Shown: positions 37,359 through 46,567, counted from the first letter of the stretch. The stretch: DNA of 64,000 nucleotides from Arthrobacter sp. fls2-241-R2A-200 (GCF_030209745.1 NZ_JARVRJ010000010.1:147813-211812); one strand, 5' to 3'. Numbers and translations: made by a program. The notes: generated by a model from the sequence alone, not told the origin.

Positions 37359-39398
37359 ATGGTGCTGACAACTTCCCTGGCTGGGCGCGTCCGCAACACA
37401 AGTTTGCCGAAGAGCCACGCGCTCCTGCCTCTCCTCGAGGCAATCGTCAACGCTATCCAGGCGATCGACGCACGTCGAGGAGACTCTGCAACGCCGGGTC
37501 GTATCAACGTGAGGGTGCACCGAGACACTCAGGCAGAGTTCGATCTCGGCCAGCCGGGCCCTGGACGTGCCCCCATGAAGCCGATTGTCGGCTTCACCGT
37601 CGAGGACGACGGCGTGGGATTCACCCGTCAGAACATGTCCTCGTTCGAAACATTGGACAGCGATTTCAAGTCGCACCTCGGCTGCCGTGGTGTCGGGCGG
37701 CTGCTCTGGCTCAAGGCCTTCGACAAGGTGACGGTCCGCAGCGCCTATGAAGACGAGGGCGGGAAGCTCCGAGGACGTCAGTTCAGATTCTCGGTCGAAC
37801 GCGAGGTCGAGCACGACGGCGACGCGGACGGGTTCGTGCGCCCCGGCACGGTCGTCATCCTCGACGGCTTCAAGAAGGCGTACCAGCAGAACGCCCCGAA
37901 GAGCGTCGACGCCATCGCGCGCGAGGTCTTCGAGCACTGCATCTGGTACTTCCTCCGGCCCGGCGGTGCCCCTCTCGTGACGATCGCGGACGACAACGAA
38001 TCGGTGTCGCTGGCCGACCTGATGGGTGAGTTCGTCGAGTCAGCAATGACGTCGTCGAAGATCGAGGTCAAGGGTCAGAAGTTCGACATGCTGAACCTCC
38101 GTCTGAAGGCCACCGCGCGGAACTCCGTCCCCCGCCTCCACTGGTGCGCGGCGAGCCGCGTCGTCATTGAGGAAAACCTCAGCGGGAAGGTTCCAGGGCT
38201 CCACGGCAAGCTCGCGGACAAGGCCGCCAGCGAGTTCGTCTACGCGTGCTACCTGACCTCGGACTTCCTCGACGAGCGCGTCCGCGCCGACCGTACAGCC
38301 TTCGACATCAGTGATCGCATCGCGGGGCAGCCCCTCATCGATGACCTCTCCCTGGACGACATCCGGGAGGTCGTCCTCGAAGAAGTCAGGACGATCCTGA
38401 AGGCTCCGCTCGAGTCGGCCCGCGAGCAGGGTAAGAAGCGCGTCCACGAGTTCGTGACCAAACGCGCGCCGCGGTACCGGCCCTTGCTGGCCAAGATCGA
38501 GGAGCGCGGCATCACGGTGGACCCATCGATTAAGGACCAGGACCTAGAGCTCCAGCTGCACCGGCAGCTTCAGAAGATCGAGTCCGAAGCATTCATTCAG
38601 GGGCAGGAGATCTTCGCTGAGGCCGACGCGGAGCCGGCGGAGGACTACGCGGAGCGGCTCGCCGCATATCTCGCCACCGTCAGCGAGATCAACCAGTCCG
38701 ACCTGGCCGCGTACGTCTCGCGCCGCCGGACGGTGCTGGATCTGCTCGGGCGGCTGATCCGCGCGGACAAGGACGGGAAGTACAGCCGGGAGGATGCGAT
38801 CCACTCGCTGATCGTCCCGATGCGGACGGAGTCCAGCGAGCACGCCGCCGATGGTTCGAACCTGTGGATCATCGACGAGAGACTCGCGTTCCACGACTAC
38901 CTCGCGTCCGACAAGACGCTGAAGAGCATACCGATCACGGGTTCTGAATCCACCAAGGAGCCCGACATAGTTGCGACGCGGCTCATGGACTCGCCGGTGC
39001 TCGCGGCCGAGGGGCAGAAGCTGCCGCTCCCGTCGATCGTCGTGGTTGAGATCAAGAGGCCGATGCGCAAGGACGCCACCGAGGACAAGAATCCGATCCA
39101 GCAGTGCCTCGACTACGTGAAAAGGATCCGCGCAGGTGGCGTGGTCACCGCAACGGGGAGACCGATCCCGCCGACCCACGAGCCGCCGGCCTTCTGTTAC
39201 ATCATCGCCGACCTTACAGAGAAGATGATCGAGCGATGCGAGATTTCGAACCTGCGGCCGACACATGACGGTCTCGGGTACTTCGGTTTCAACGACTCCG
39301 CCAAGGCATACATCGAAGTCATGAGCTTCGACGGGTTGGTCAACGCTGCAACTGAGAGGAACCGGGCATTCTTCGACAAACTCGGGCTGCCCAGCTAG
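37359..39398 (+). CDS. GHKL ATPase with C-terminal nuclease-like domain (prokaryotic MORC-like)
   Basis: A 679-residue protein with an N-terminal GHKL ATPase (Hsp90/MutL/MORC fold): N-box LLEAIVNAIQAID with E28 and N31, DDGVGF at 83-88, and the glycine-rich GCRGVGR at 108-114. A coiled-coil-like middle follows (about 340-470). Near the end, PD at 535-536 and EIK at 564-566 (VVVEIKRP) form a PD-(D/E)xK nuclease signature. This resembles the bacterial MORC-like (paraMORC) proteins described near restriction systems, which couple ATP-driven clamping of DNA to cleavage. Start ATG 37359 has AAAGGAGGG six bases ahead; a frame start at 37308 lacks this. No partner gene is adjacent in the same direction. 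Confidence 0.8.
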   Translation: MVLTTSLAGRVRNTSLPKSHALLPLLEAIVNAIQAIDARRGDSATPGRINVRVHRDTQAEFDLGQPGPGRAPMKPIVGFTVEDDGVGFTRQNMSSFETLDSDFKSHLGCRGVGRLLWLKAFDKVTVRSAYEDEGGKLRGRQFRFSVEREVEHDGDADGFVRPGTVVILDGFKKAYQQNAPKSVDAIAREVFEHCIWYFLRPGGAPLVTIADDNESVSLADLMGEFVESAMTSSKIEVKGQKFDMLNLRLKATARNSVPRLHWCAASRVVIEENLSGKVPGLHGKLADKAASEFVYACYLTSDFLDERVRADRTAFDISDRIAGQPLIDDLSLDDIREVVLEEVRTILKAPLESAREQGKKRVHEFVTKRAPRYRPLLAKIEERGITVDPSIKDQDLELQLHRQLQKIESEAFIQGQEIFAEADAEPAEDYAERLAAYLATVSEINQSDLAAYVSRRRTVLDLLGRLIRADKDGKYSREDAIHSLIVPMRTESSEHAADGSNLWIIDERLAFHDYLASDKTLKSIPITGSESTKEPDIVATRLMDSPVLAAEGQKLPLPSIVVVEIKRPMRKDATEDKNPIQQCLDYVKRIRAGGVVTATGRPIPPTHEPPAFCYIIADLTEKMIERCEISNLRPTHDGLGYFGFNDSAKAYIEVMSFDGLVNAATERNRAFFDKLGLPS

Positions 39399-39720
39399 CA
39401 CAGTGCACGGCGCAGCTCCCCGGAGCTGGTCCCGCGGTTGTCGGGATCGCTTCCCTAACCCACCGCTACCGGGGTACATTTACCCGCTGGAACGCCGCTG
39501 TCGCGCCCCCGGCCCAGCAAAGGGAAAAGCTACTAACGGGGCACGTTGACTACTTATGCCGTGCATGCCGACGTCCTACGATAACGGTAGGCATTCACGA
39601 GCAGCATGATCACCCCACCCAGGAACTTTGGACATTGTGTCGTCCTAGCGCGAAGACCTCTGCTCAAATTGCTCATGCCCTCGGGATTCGCAAAACTTAC
39701 CGCGTAGAGGGGGCATGTAA

Positions 39721-39762
39721 CAGTACGTTCTCCGCCAGATCTCGGGAAAGCACGAGAACTGA
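39721..39762 (+). pseudogene. acnA: Remnant of an acnA 3' end (candidate right junction of the island)
   Basis: Read in frame from 39721 the sequence encodes [13 protein letters not shown] then stop; intact AcnA ends [10 protein letters not shown] then stop. The DNA matches acnA 25456-25475 at 17 of 20 bases, with the differences mostly in third codon positions, and GGCAT precedes both copies at the same offset. Upstream similarity decays quickly. This is best read as the tail of the resident acnA, pushed aside when the island arrived with its own, slightly different acnA 3' end. Confidence 0.8.
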
Positions 39763-39777
39763 TCACTACCTGATTCA

Positions 39778-39822
39778 ATGCCACAGCCCCGGCTGGTCGG
39801 AAGACCGCCGGGGCTGTGGCAT
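39778..39822 (+). terminator. Strong hairpin, probably the former acnA terminator
   Basis: ATGCCACAGCCCCGGC and GCCGGGGCTGTGGCAT are perfect 16-base complements. Inside, GGTC and GACC pair around a GGAA tetraloop, with one bulged T. It starts 16 bases after the stop of the acnA remnant, as expected for the original terminator of acnA. Confidence 0.8.
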
Positions 39823-39914
39823 TCCGGGTTTCGCGGACGTGCCCGGCAGCGAGTCGCGCCGGCCGGCGCACGCGCTAAAGTTAACAAGCACGTCATTCAC
39901 CCTAAGGAGGGCCG

Positions 39915-41888
39915 TTGGGACTTTTGGAAACCGTTAAGGATCCACGGGACCTGGCCAGACTGTCCAGCACCGAGCTGGAACAATTGGCCGGCGAAATCAG
40001 GTCATTCCTGATCACCAATGTTGCCGCGACGGGTGGACACTTGGGTCCCAATCTCGGGGTTGTTGAGCTCACCCTGGCCATCCATCGGATGTTCGAATCT
40101 CCCCGGGACAGCATCGTCTTTGATACCGGTCACCAGTCCTATGTGCACAAGCTCCTCACCGGGCGCCAGGACTTCAGCACCCTCCGCCAGCAGGGCGGCA
40201 TGTCCGGCTATCCTGACCGAGGCGAATCCCCGCATGACATCGTGGAGAGCTCGCATGCTTCTTCCTCGCTGTCATGGGCTGATGGTATTTCGCGTGCCCG
40301 GCAGTTGACTGGTGAAGGTGACCGCTTCGTCGTCGCAGTGGTGGGCGACGGTGCACTGACAGGTGGCATGACGTGGGAGGCCATCAACAACATCGCCTCC
40401 GACAAACGCCGTCGGGTAGTGATCGTCGTCAATGACAATGGACGCTCATACGCACCAACTGTTGGCGGTTTCGCCGATTACCTTGCTTCCTTGCGCCCCA
40501 CCATCGATTCCCTCCGGACCGCGCCTGCCTACGAGGGCATGCTGGACTGGTGGAAGAAGAAACTTCAGAACGGCGGACCCACCGGCCAGTTCACCTACAA
40601 GAGCCTGCACGCCATGAAAAAAGGCATCAAGGACTGGTGGGCACCCCAAGGCATGTTTGAGGACCTTGGCATGAAGTACATAGGCCCGGTAGACGGCCAC
40701 AACCTCCAAGCCATGGAGAACGCCCTCCACACCGCCAAGGCCTACGGTGGCCCCGTGATTGTCCATGCCATGACGGAAAAGGGCCACGGCTATGCCCCGG
40801 CCTTGGCCAACGAGGCCGATCAATTCCATGCGGTAGGAATCATCGATCCTGAAACCGGCGAGTCCACCGAGATGCCCGGCGCCCGGTCCTGGACATCTGT
40901 TTTCGCCGAAGAAATCGCAGATATAGCCGATGAACGCCCGGACATTGTGGGCGTTACAGGAGCCATGCTCATTCCGGTCGGGCTTCATAAGTTCGCCGAG
41001 CGCCACCCGGAACGGGTTATTGACGTTGGCATTGCCGAACAGCACGCACTCACGTCAGCTGCGGGGATGGCGTACGGTGGCCTGCATCCTGTTGTTGCTG
41101 TTTACGCAACGTTCTTGAACCGGGCGTTTGATCAGCTCCTCATGGACGTGGCCCTGCACAAGGCCGGCGTGACGATCGTCCTTGATCGGGCCGGTGTTAC
41201 CGGTCCGGACGGCCCCAGCCATCACGGCATGTGGGACATGGCGATGGTCCAGATTGTCCCCGGGTTGCATTTGGCGGCGCCGCGGGATGCCACCCGCCTT
41301 CGTGAAGAACTGCGCGAAGCCGTAGCCGTCAACGATGCTCCAACGGTCGTCCGGTTCTCCAAAGGAAGCGTCGGCGCCGAGGTCGAGGCCATTGAAAGGC
41401 TTCCCGATGGCGTGGATGTCCTGGCGCGCCGCCCGGAGGGTTCCACTGAGAACGATGTCTTGGTGGTCAGCGTCGGAGCCATGTCCGAGCTCGCGCTCGA
41501 TGTTGCTGCCCGTTTGGGCGCCCAAGGAATCAGCACCACGGTGGTGGACCCCCGTTGGGTGCTTCCGGTCCGTCGGTCCATCATCGCTTTGGCAGCCCGT
41601 CACAGACTTGTGATCTGCATCGAGGACGGCGTCCGGGCCGGTGGCGTGGGTTCACGCATCCGCCAGGAAATGCGTGCCGCAGGTGTGGATACAGCTCTGA
41701 ATGAGGTCGGTCTTCCCGTTGAGTTCCTTGACCACGGCACCCGCAGCCAGGTTTTGGAACGCGTTGGGCTCACGGCACAAAAGATAACGCACGACGTCGT
41801 GGCCCAGGTTTTGGGGACGAAAGTGCCCTTTGCCCGGCCACTGCCGGGTCAGGAGCATCCGACTACCGGCAGCCTGCCCAAGCTGTGA
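39915..41888 (+). CDS. dxs: 1-deoxy-D-xylulose-5-phosphate synthase
   Basis: A 657-residue thiamine-diphosphate enzyme that condenses pyruvate with glyceraldehyde 3-phosphate, the first step of the MEP isoprenoid pathway. The conserved histidine H42 lies in GGHLGPNLG, and the cofactor-binding motif GDGALTGGM is at 144-152 with the paired INN ten residues on. The transketolase pyrimidine and C-terminal domains are complete. I accept the TTG start at 39915 because AAGGAGGG directly precedes it and MGLLE follows. The stop overlaps the DUF402 gene start (GTGA). Before the island arrived, dxs would have lain directly downstream of acnA. Confidence 0.96.
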   Translation: MGLLETVKDPRDLARLSSTELEQLAGEIRSFLITNVAATGGHLGPNLGVVELTLAIHRMFESPRDSIVFDTGHQSYVHKLLTGRQDFSTLRQQGGMSGYPDRGESPHDIVESSHASSSLSWADGISRARQLTGEGDRFVVAVVGDGALTGGMTWEAINNIASDKRRRVVIVVNDNGRSYAPTVGGFADYLASLRPTIDSLRTAPAYEGMLDWWKKKLQNGGPTGQFTYKSLHAMKKGIKDWWAPQGMFEDLGMKYIGPVDGHNLQAMENALHTAKAYGGPVIVHAMTEKGHGYAPALANEADQFHAVGIIDPETGESTEMPGARSWTSVFAEEIADIADERPDIVGVTGAMLIPVGLHKFAERHPERVIDVGIAEQHALTSAAGMAYGGLHPVVAVYATFLNRAFDQLLMDVALHKAGVTIVLDRAGVTGPDGPSHHGMWDMAMVQIVPGLHLAAPRDATRLREELREAVAVNDAPTVVRFSKGSVGAEVEAIERLPDGVDVLARRPEGSTENDVLVVSVGAMSELALDVAARLGAQGISTTVVDPRWVLPVRRSIIALAARHRLVICIEDGVRAGGVGSRIRQEMRAAGVDTALNEVGLPVEFLDHGTRSQVLERVGLTAQKITHDVVAQVLGTKVPFARPLPGQEHPTTGSLPKL

Positions 41889-42451
41889 CGGAGCTCCGCA
41901 CCCCGGGCGCCTTGCAGCCCGGCGACTTGGTTGTGTCCAGAAACCGGAAATGGGACGGGACCGCGCACTGGGTGGTCCCCGGCCGGTACTTGGGTGAGGA
42001 CATTCATGGCTGGTGGATTTTCCAGCCTGCGGGGGAGTTTTGTGCTCGCCCTGGTGCAGCCTTTTACACGGCGTCGGATGCGCTTCTGCTGGTTCCACGG
42101 ACAGGGGAGTACGTCGCCCCTTTCTATGACGACGACTACCCTGGCGACTTCCGGATTTACGTAGACCTGGCCACGGCACACGACTGGAAAACCATCAGGC
42201 CCGGAGTCACCGAGTTCCACATGATTGATATGGATCTGGACGTCATCCGCTCGATCACCCGTGGAGTGTTCGTCGATGATGAGGACGAATTCGAACACCG
42301 TAAGGTGGCATGGGGTTATCCGGCAGCGGTGATCGATGCCATGGAAGCAGAATGTGCTGCGCTTCTTGAAGCTGTGGGCACCATGAGAGCGCCTTTTGAC
42401 TTAGGCAATAACAGCGTGAGCACAGCGTGGTTCACGAAAGGACGGGCATGA
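41885..42451 (+). CDS. DUF402 domain protein
   Basis: A 188-residue protein of the DUF402 (FomD-like) family. Characterised relatives hydrolyse nucleoside phosphates or phosphonate adducts with two metal ions. Acidic residues typical of the metal site are visible in [14 protein letters not shown] and DMDLDVI, with the aromatic FHMIDMDLD strand. It overlaps both dxs (GTGA) and the next gene (ATGA), so the three are translated as one unit. The substrate is unknown. Confidence 0.85.
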   Translation: MTELRTPGALQPGDLVVSRNRKWDGTAHWVVPGRYLGEDIHGWWIFQPAGEFCARPGAAFYTASDALLLVPRTGEYVAPFYDDDYPGDFRIYVDLATAHDWKTIRPGVTEFHMIDMDLDVIRSITRGVFVDDEDEFEHRKVAWGYPAAVIDAMEAECAALLEAVGTMRAPFDLGNNSVSTAWFTKGRA

Positions 42452-43008
42452 GCGGCATTATCCGAACATACAAGCGCGACGACGACGGAGTCCTGCACTT
42501 CAGGGAGGCCTGGTACGACGACGACGACCACCAGTTCGTGGTCAACCATGGGGTAGTGGGGCATCAAAGCAAGACTGACGAAACCGAGGTGGGGGACGAG
42601 TCCGCCGTCGAGGGTTTGATGGCCGCGTTCGCCGCACAATGCGAGGAAGACGGTTATGCCGAAATTCCCCCATCGGAGCAGTTCTGGGTAGTGGCCCAAC
42701 TTGCCCTGAAATCCCAAGACGGCACCGAACGCGACCGGCACCTTGAACGGAAAGCCAAAGCCGCGCTCACGGGGGAGCTCGCCTGGCGTGGCCTTGGAGT
42801 GGTGGATCGCTCGGAGATCGGCAATTTCCGGCTGAACATCTTCTGCCTCTGCCCTGACGTCAACAAGGCTGTCAATGCGATCAAGATCTGTGTCCGCAAC
42901 GAGGATCTGGACTTCACCAAGCTCACGATTGCGGCAGCACCGTATGGGGATCCTACTGAATTCAAGGTGAAGCACTCGCCCAAGCAGGGTGTGGGCTTTA
43001 CTCTCTAA
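42448..43008 (+). CDS. Conserved-looking protein of unknown function
   Basis: A 186-residue soluble protein I do not recognise. The first 45 residues (HFREAWYDDDDHQFVVNHG, VGHQSKT) look a little like a WGR-type beta domain. The C-terminal half has VNKAVNAIKICVRNEDL and ends KQGVGFTL. The ATG at 42448 overlaps the DUF402 stop by four bases and is preferred over the GTG at 42427. Co-translation with DUF402 suggests related roles. Confidence 0.7.
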   Translation: MSGIIRTYKRDDDGVLHFREAWYDDDDHQFVVNHGVVGHQSKTDETEVGDESAVEGLMAAFAAQCEEDGYAEIPPSEQFWVVAQLALKSQDGTERDRHLERKAKAALTGELAWRGLGVVDRSEIGNFRLNIFCLCPDVNKAVNAIKICVRNEDLDFTKLTIAAAPYGDPTEFKVKHSPKQGVGFTL

Positions 43009-43011
43009 GTA

Positions 43012-43046
43012 GCACCCATCGCACCCATCGCACGCATCGCACCAGG
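43012..43046. repeat. Short 9-base tandem repeat
   Basis: GCACCCATC, GCACCCATC, GCACGCATC and then GCACCAGG follow one another between two small genes. The last unit leads into the AGGAGGG ribosome-binding site of the HhH gene. Probably replication slippage. Confidence 0.7.
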
Positions 43047-43056
43047 AGGGATCTCC

Positions 43057-43275
43057 ATGTCGTCCAAGAGCAATTGGCCAGGACATACACCTCTGCCGAA
43101 AGGCCTCGCGGCCCCGGCGAAACGGGCACTGGCCCATCAAGGGATTGAGACGCTGGAGCAACTGGCGCAGTTCGGTGAGCGGGAGACGTCCGAACTCCAC
43201 GGTTTGGGGCCAGTTGCCATTGCCCAGCTCGGGGATGCCATGGAGGAATGCGGCATCTCCTACGTCTCGCGGTAG
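43057..43275 (+). CDS. Small helix-hairpin-helix protein
   Basis: A 72-residue protein almost wholly made of one helix-hairpin-helix unit of the RNA polymerase alpha-CTD type: KRALAHQGIETLEQLAQFGERETSELHGLGPVAIAQLGDAME. This fold usually binds DNA non-specifically or contacts other proteins. AGGAGGG precedes the ATG. It is probably the last gene of the dxs transcription unit. Confidence 0.8.
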   Translation: MSSKSNWPGHTPLPKGLAAPAKRALAHQGIETLEQLAQFGERETSELHGLGPVAIAQLGDAMEECGISYVSR

Positions 43276-43349
43276 GCACGTTTCCCCCGGCTATTTCACT
43301 TCGTTGCCTTGGGTCACTTGTTGTCCGATGCCGAGGGTAGGCTGAAGCC

Positions 43350-44327
43350 ATGACTGAATATCGACGCCTTGGCCGTTCCGGCTTGACCGTTTCCGCCGTC
43401 GGGTTGGGTTGCAACAACCTCGGCCGCGCCAACACTCCCACGGAGTCGCAGGAGGGCACCGACGCCGTCGTCCACGCCGCTGTTGACGCGGGGGTGACGT
43501 TTTTCGACGTCGCCGATGTCTATGGACGTGAACCAGGACTCAGTGAGGTAATGCTGGGAAAGGCCTTGAAGGGGCGCCGGGACGACGTCGTGATCGGCAC
43601 CAAGTTCGGGATGGACATGGCGGGCGTCAATGGAAACGACTTCGGTGCCCGCGGTTCGCGCCGGTACATCATGAAGGCCGTTGAAGCGTCACTGCGCCGT
43701 TTGGATACTGACTGGATCGATTTGTACCAGTTCCATACGCCTGATGCGCAGACGCCCATCGATGAGACACTCGCGGCCCTGGATGACGTGGTCTCCAGCG
43801 GCAAAGTGCGCTACCTCGGACATTCGAATTTTGCCGGTTGGCAGATCGCCGAGGCGGAGTACGTTGCACGGCAATCCGGTGGTGCGCGCTTTATTTCGAC
43901 GCAAAACCACTACAACCTGCTGGATCGCCGCGCCGAGCTGGAGGTGTTGCCAGCCGCGGGAGCATTTTCACTCGGCGTGCTTCCGTACTTCCCCCTTGCC
44001 AACGGCTTGCTCACGGGCAAATACTCTGCGGGTAAGGCGCCGGAAGGCTCACGGCTGAGCCACACCCGCACCAACTTGGTAAGCGACGCCGACTGGGAGC
44101 AGTTGGGCCGCTTCAGCCAGTTCGCCAAGGAACGCGGCCTGACCGAACTGCAATTGGCGTTCTCATGGTTGGCCGCGCAGCCGGGCGTCGGCAGTGTGAT
44201 CGCCGGGGCAACCCGTCCGGAGCAAATCCGTCAGAACGCCGAAGCCGTGCGCTGGGTGCCTACCCCCGAGGAGCGGGCCGAGCTTGACGAGATCTTCCCG
44301 CAGGCGCCAAAAGTAGCCCTCTTCTAG
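43350..44327 (+). CDS. Aldo/keto reductase
   Basis: A 325-residue NADPH-dependent oxidoreductase with a TIM barrel. The catalytic tetrad can be read: Asp and Tyr in FDVADVYG, Lys in VIGTKFG and His in LYQFHTPD. A C-terminal nucleotide-binding segment SVIAGATRPEQIRQN is present. The sequence looks closest to the Tas/YhdN-like or L-glyceraldehyde-3-phosphate-reductase-like groups; the true substrate is open. It is probably monocistronic, with a strong bidirectional hairpin 32 bases after its stop. Confidence 0.92.
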   Translation: MTEYRRLGRSGLTVSAVGLGCNNLGRANTPTESQEGTDAVVHAAVDAGVTFFDVADVYGREPGLSEVMLGKALKGRRDDVVIGTKFGMDMAGVNGNDFGARGSRRYIMKAVEASLRRLDTDWIDLYQFHTPDAQTPIDETLAALDDVVSSGKVRYLGHSNFAGWQIAEAEYVARQSGGARFISTQNHYNLLDRRAELEVLPAAGAFSLGVLPYFPLANGLLTGKYSAGKAPEGSRLSHTRTNLVSDADWEQLGRFSQFAKERGLTELQLAFSWLAAQPGVGSVIAGATRPEQIRQNAEAVRWVPTPEERAELDEIFPQAPKVALF

Positions 44328-44358
44328 GCCCTACCTCACATCCCACGACATGATGCTT

Positions 44359-44417
44359 GTCGCTCTCTCACTTCCCGTGCTTCCCGTCCAAGGCAGTGCG
44401 GGAAGTGAGAGAGCGAC
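44359..44417. terminator. Bidirectional terminator between convergent genes
   Basis: GTCGCTCTCTCACTTCCCG at 44359-44377 and its exact complement at 44399-44417 form a perfect 19-bp stem with a 21-base loop. It lies between the aldo/keto reductase and the fadB-type gene and should stop both. Confidence 0.75.
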
Positions 44418-44422
44418 GACGG

Positions 44423-46567
44423 CTAGGCCGGTGCCGATGCTACTCCCGGCTCCAGGAACCGCTTGCCGTTGACCCGTTCGGAGGCGCCCACCCGGTCCAG
44501 GTAGGGGGTGATGCCACCAAGGAACATGGGCCAGCCTGCGCCCAGGATGACGCACAGGTCGATGTCTTGCGGTCCTGCGACGATCCCTTCGTTGAGCATC
44601 AGGCCAATTTCTTCGGCCAAGGCATCCTGCGTTCGTCGGAGGACTTCCTCCCCGGTGGACGGGGTGTCGCCGAAGGACAAGATTGCCAGCGTTTCCGCCG
44701 GAATGACGGGCTTCCCGTCGGGACCGGGGACCCACAGCGTCTTAATCCCGTTGTCGATGAGCTTTTGCAGGTTCTGCGAAACCGGGAAACGATCCCCGAA
44801 CGCGGTGTGCAGGGATTCTTGGACGTGCTGGGCTATGGGCAGCCCCACCATGGCGCTCAAGGTGAAGGGGGACATCGGAAGGCCCATGGGCCGCAAAGCC
44901 GAGTCAGCAACCTCGGCTGGAGTGCCCTCGTCGAAGGCGGCAATGACCTCACCCATCAGCCGGAGCAGGATGCGGTTCACCACGAAGGCTGCGGCGTCCT
45001 TGACCAGGACGGCCGTTTTCTTGAGGCCCTTGGCGAGTTCGAATGCGGTTGCCAGCACGGCGTCGTCCGTCTTGGGTGCCCGCACGATCTCGAGCAAGGG
45101 CATGACGGCCACCGGGTTGAAGAAGTGGAAGCCCACCAAGCGCTCGGGGTGTTCCAAGTCTTCCGCCATTGCAGTGACGGAAAGCGATGAGGTGTTGGTG
45201 GCGAGAATGCACTCGGGAGAGACGATGGCTTCGACCTCAGCGAATACCTGCTTCTTCACGTTGAGTTCCTCAAAAACGGCTTCAATGACGAAGTCGGCGT
45301 CGGCGAAGGCCTCCTTGGAAACAGAACCTGTGACCAGAGCCTTGGTTCGGTTTGCGGCGTCGGGCTTCATCCGTTTCTTGGCCAGCATCTTGTCGACTTC
45401 GGCGTGGACGTAAGCAACGCCCTTGTCTACGCGTGCTTGGTCGATGTCCGTCATGACCACGGGGACCTTCAACTGACGGGCGAACAGCAGCGCCAACTGG
45501 CTGGCCATCAGACCGGCCCCTACGACGCCGATCTTGGTCACCGGCCGTGCCAGTTTCCGGTCCGGGGCGCCCGCCGGACGCTTGGACCGCTTTTGGACGA
45601 GGTCCAGGAAGGCGTACACGGTGGAACGGAATTCATCGGTCTGCATCAAGCCTGCGAGCGTTTCGCACTCGAGTTCCGCCGACTCCGCCTGGGTCATGGT
45701 GCGGTTGGCTTCCATGACATCGAGGACCTTGGCCGGCGCGGGGGAAGCGTTGGATGTCTTGCTCTCCACAAAGGCGCGCCCAGCGGCGACGGCGGCAGCC
45801 CAGCGGTCCGCCACACCGGCGTCGGAAGGATCGACGGCGTTAGTCCGGTCAGGCGTTACTTCTCCCGAAATGACCTGCGCTGCCCAGGCCAGTGACTGCT
45901 CAACGAAATCGGCAGGTTCAAAGATGGCATCGGCAACGCCGAGCTCGTACGCCTGTGGCCCAGTGAGGGTCCGGTTATTGCTGAGGGGGTTCTCAATCAT
46001 CACCTTGACCGCGTTCTCCGGACCGATCAGGCGCGGAAGGATATAGACGCCACCCCAACCCGGCACCAAGCCGATGAAAGCCTCCGGAAGACCTAGCGCC
46101 CCCGCGCCTGTGGAGACAGTGCGATACGTGGACTGAAGGGCGATCTCAAGCCCGCCGCCCAGTGCCAGGCCATTAATGAAAGCGAAGCTGGGAACACCGA
46201 GATCGGCCAGCGTTGCGTAGACGGCATGGCCCAGTTGGGCCATCCACAGTCCGTGCTCGCGTTCCCTGAGGGTCTTCACGGCTGATAGGTCCGCACCGGC
46301 CACCAGGAAGTATGGTTTGCCCGTGACGCCCACGCCAACGATCTCCCCACGGGCGGCCCTTTCCTTGAGCCTTTCCAAAACGCCCCCGAGTTCCACCAGG
46401 GTGTTGGGGCCGAGGGTGGTCGGCTTGGAGTGGTCCAGGCCGTTGTCGAGGGTGACCAAGGCGAACATTCCCGCCCCGCCAGGGAGCTGGATGTCCTGGA
46501 CGTAGGAATGCGTCACAACTTCATCAGGGAACAAAGCGGCGAGCTTGTGGAATTCGGGGGTGCTCAT
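44423..46567 (-). CDS. fadB: Multifunctional enoyl-CoA hydratase/3-hydroxyacyl-CoA dehydrogenase
   Basis: A 714-residue beta-oxidation enzyme. The N-terminal crotonase-type hydratase has its oxyanion-hole segments near residues 87-95 (LVAGADLS) and 133-142 (GLALGGGLEI). A Rossmann NAD domain starts at GVVGAGLMASQ (about 347), with NTSSLSV and FHFFNPVAVMPLLE following, then two C-terminal hydroxyacyl-CoA dehydrogenase domains. It hydrates enoyl-CoA and oxidises the product to 3-ketoacyl-CoA, which the thiolase encoded just upstream cleaves. Its ATG overlaps the thiolase stop by four bases. The symbol is by role; fadJ would fit equally well. Confidence 0.9.
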   Translation of the reverse strand: MSTPEFHKLAALFPDEVVTHSYVQDIQLPGGAGMFALVTLDNGLDHSKPTTLGPNTLVELGGVLERLKERAARGEIVGVGVTGKPYFLVAGADLSAVKTLREREHGLWMAQLGHAVYATLADLGVPSFAFINGLALGGGLEIALQSTYRTVSTGAGALGLPEAFIGLVPGWGGVYILPRLIGPENAVKVMIENPLSNNRTLTGPQAYELGVADAIFEPADFVEQSLAWAAQVISGEVTPDRTNAVDPSDAGVADRWAAAVAAGRAFVESKTSNASPAPAKVLDVMEANRTMTQAESAELECETLAGLMQTDEFRSTVYAFLDLVQKRSKRPAGAPDRKLARPVTKIGVVGAGLMASQLALLFARQLKVPVVMTDIDQARVDKGVAYVHAEVDKMLAKKRMKPDAANRTKALVTGSVSKEAFADADFVIEAVFEELNVKKQVFAEVEAIVSPECILATNTSSLSVTAMAEDLEHPERLVGFHFFNPVAVMPLLEIVRAPKTDDAVLATAFELAKGLKKTAVLVKDAAAFVVNRILLRLMGEVIAAFDEGTPAEVADSALRPMGLPMSPFTLSAMVGLPIAQHVQESLHTAFGDRFPVSQNLQKLIDNGIKTLWVPGPDGKPVIPAETLAILSFGDTPSTGEEVLRRTQDALAEEIGLMLNEGIVAGPQDIDLCVILGAGWPMFLGGITPYLDRVGASERVNGKRFLEPGVASAPA

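Larger units (their letters stand above)
39399..39914. other. Right island boundary, intergenic
   Basis: 516 bases without an intact gene. It holds the remnant of an acnA 3' end at 39721-39762, the stranded terminator at 39778-39822 and the dxs upstream region. A small stem CCTAC/GTAGG lies near 39576-39592. An AAGGAGGG precedes the dxs TTG start. The island proper probably ends just before 39721. Confidence 0.6.

Noticed and set aside
25488..39914. Search for an integrase, transposase, tRNA target or inverted-repeat ends for the island
   Set aside because: None seen. The island is called from gene content and the acnA tail only, not as a typical prophage or insertion sequence.
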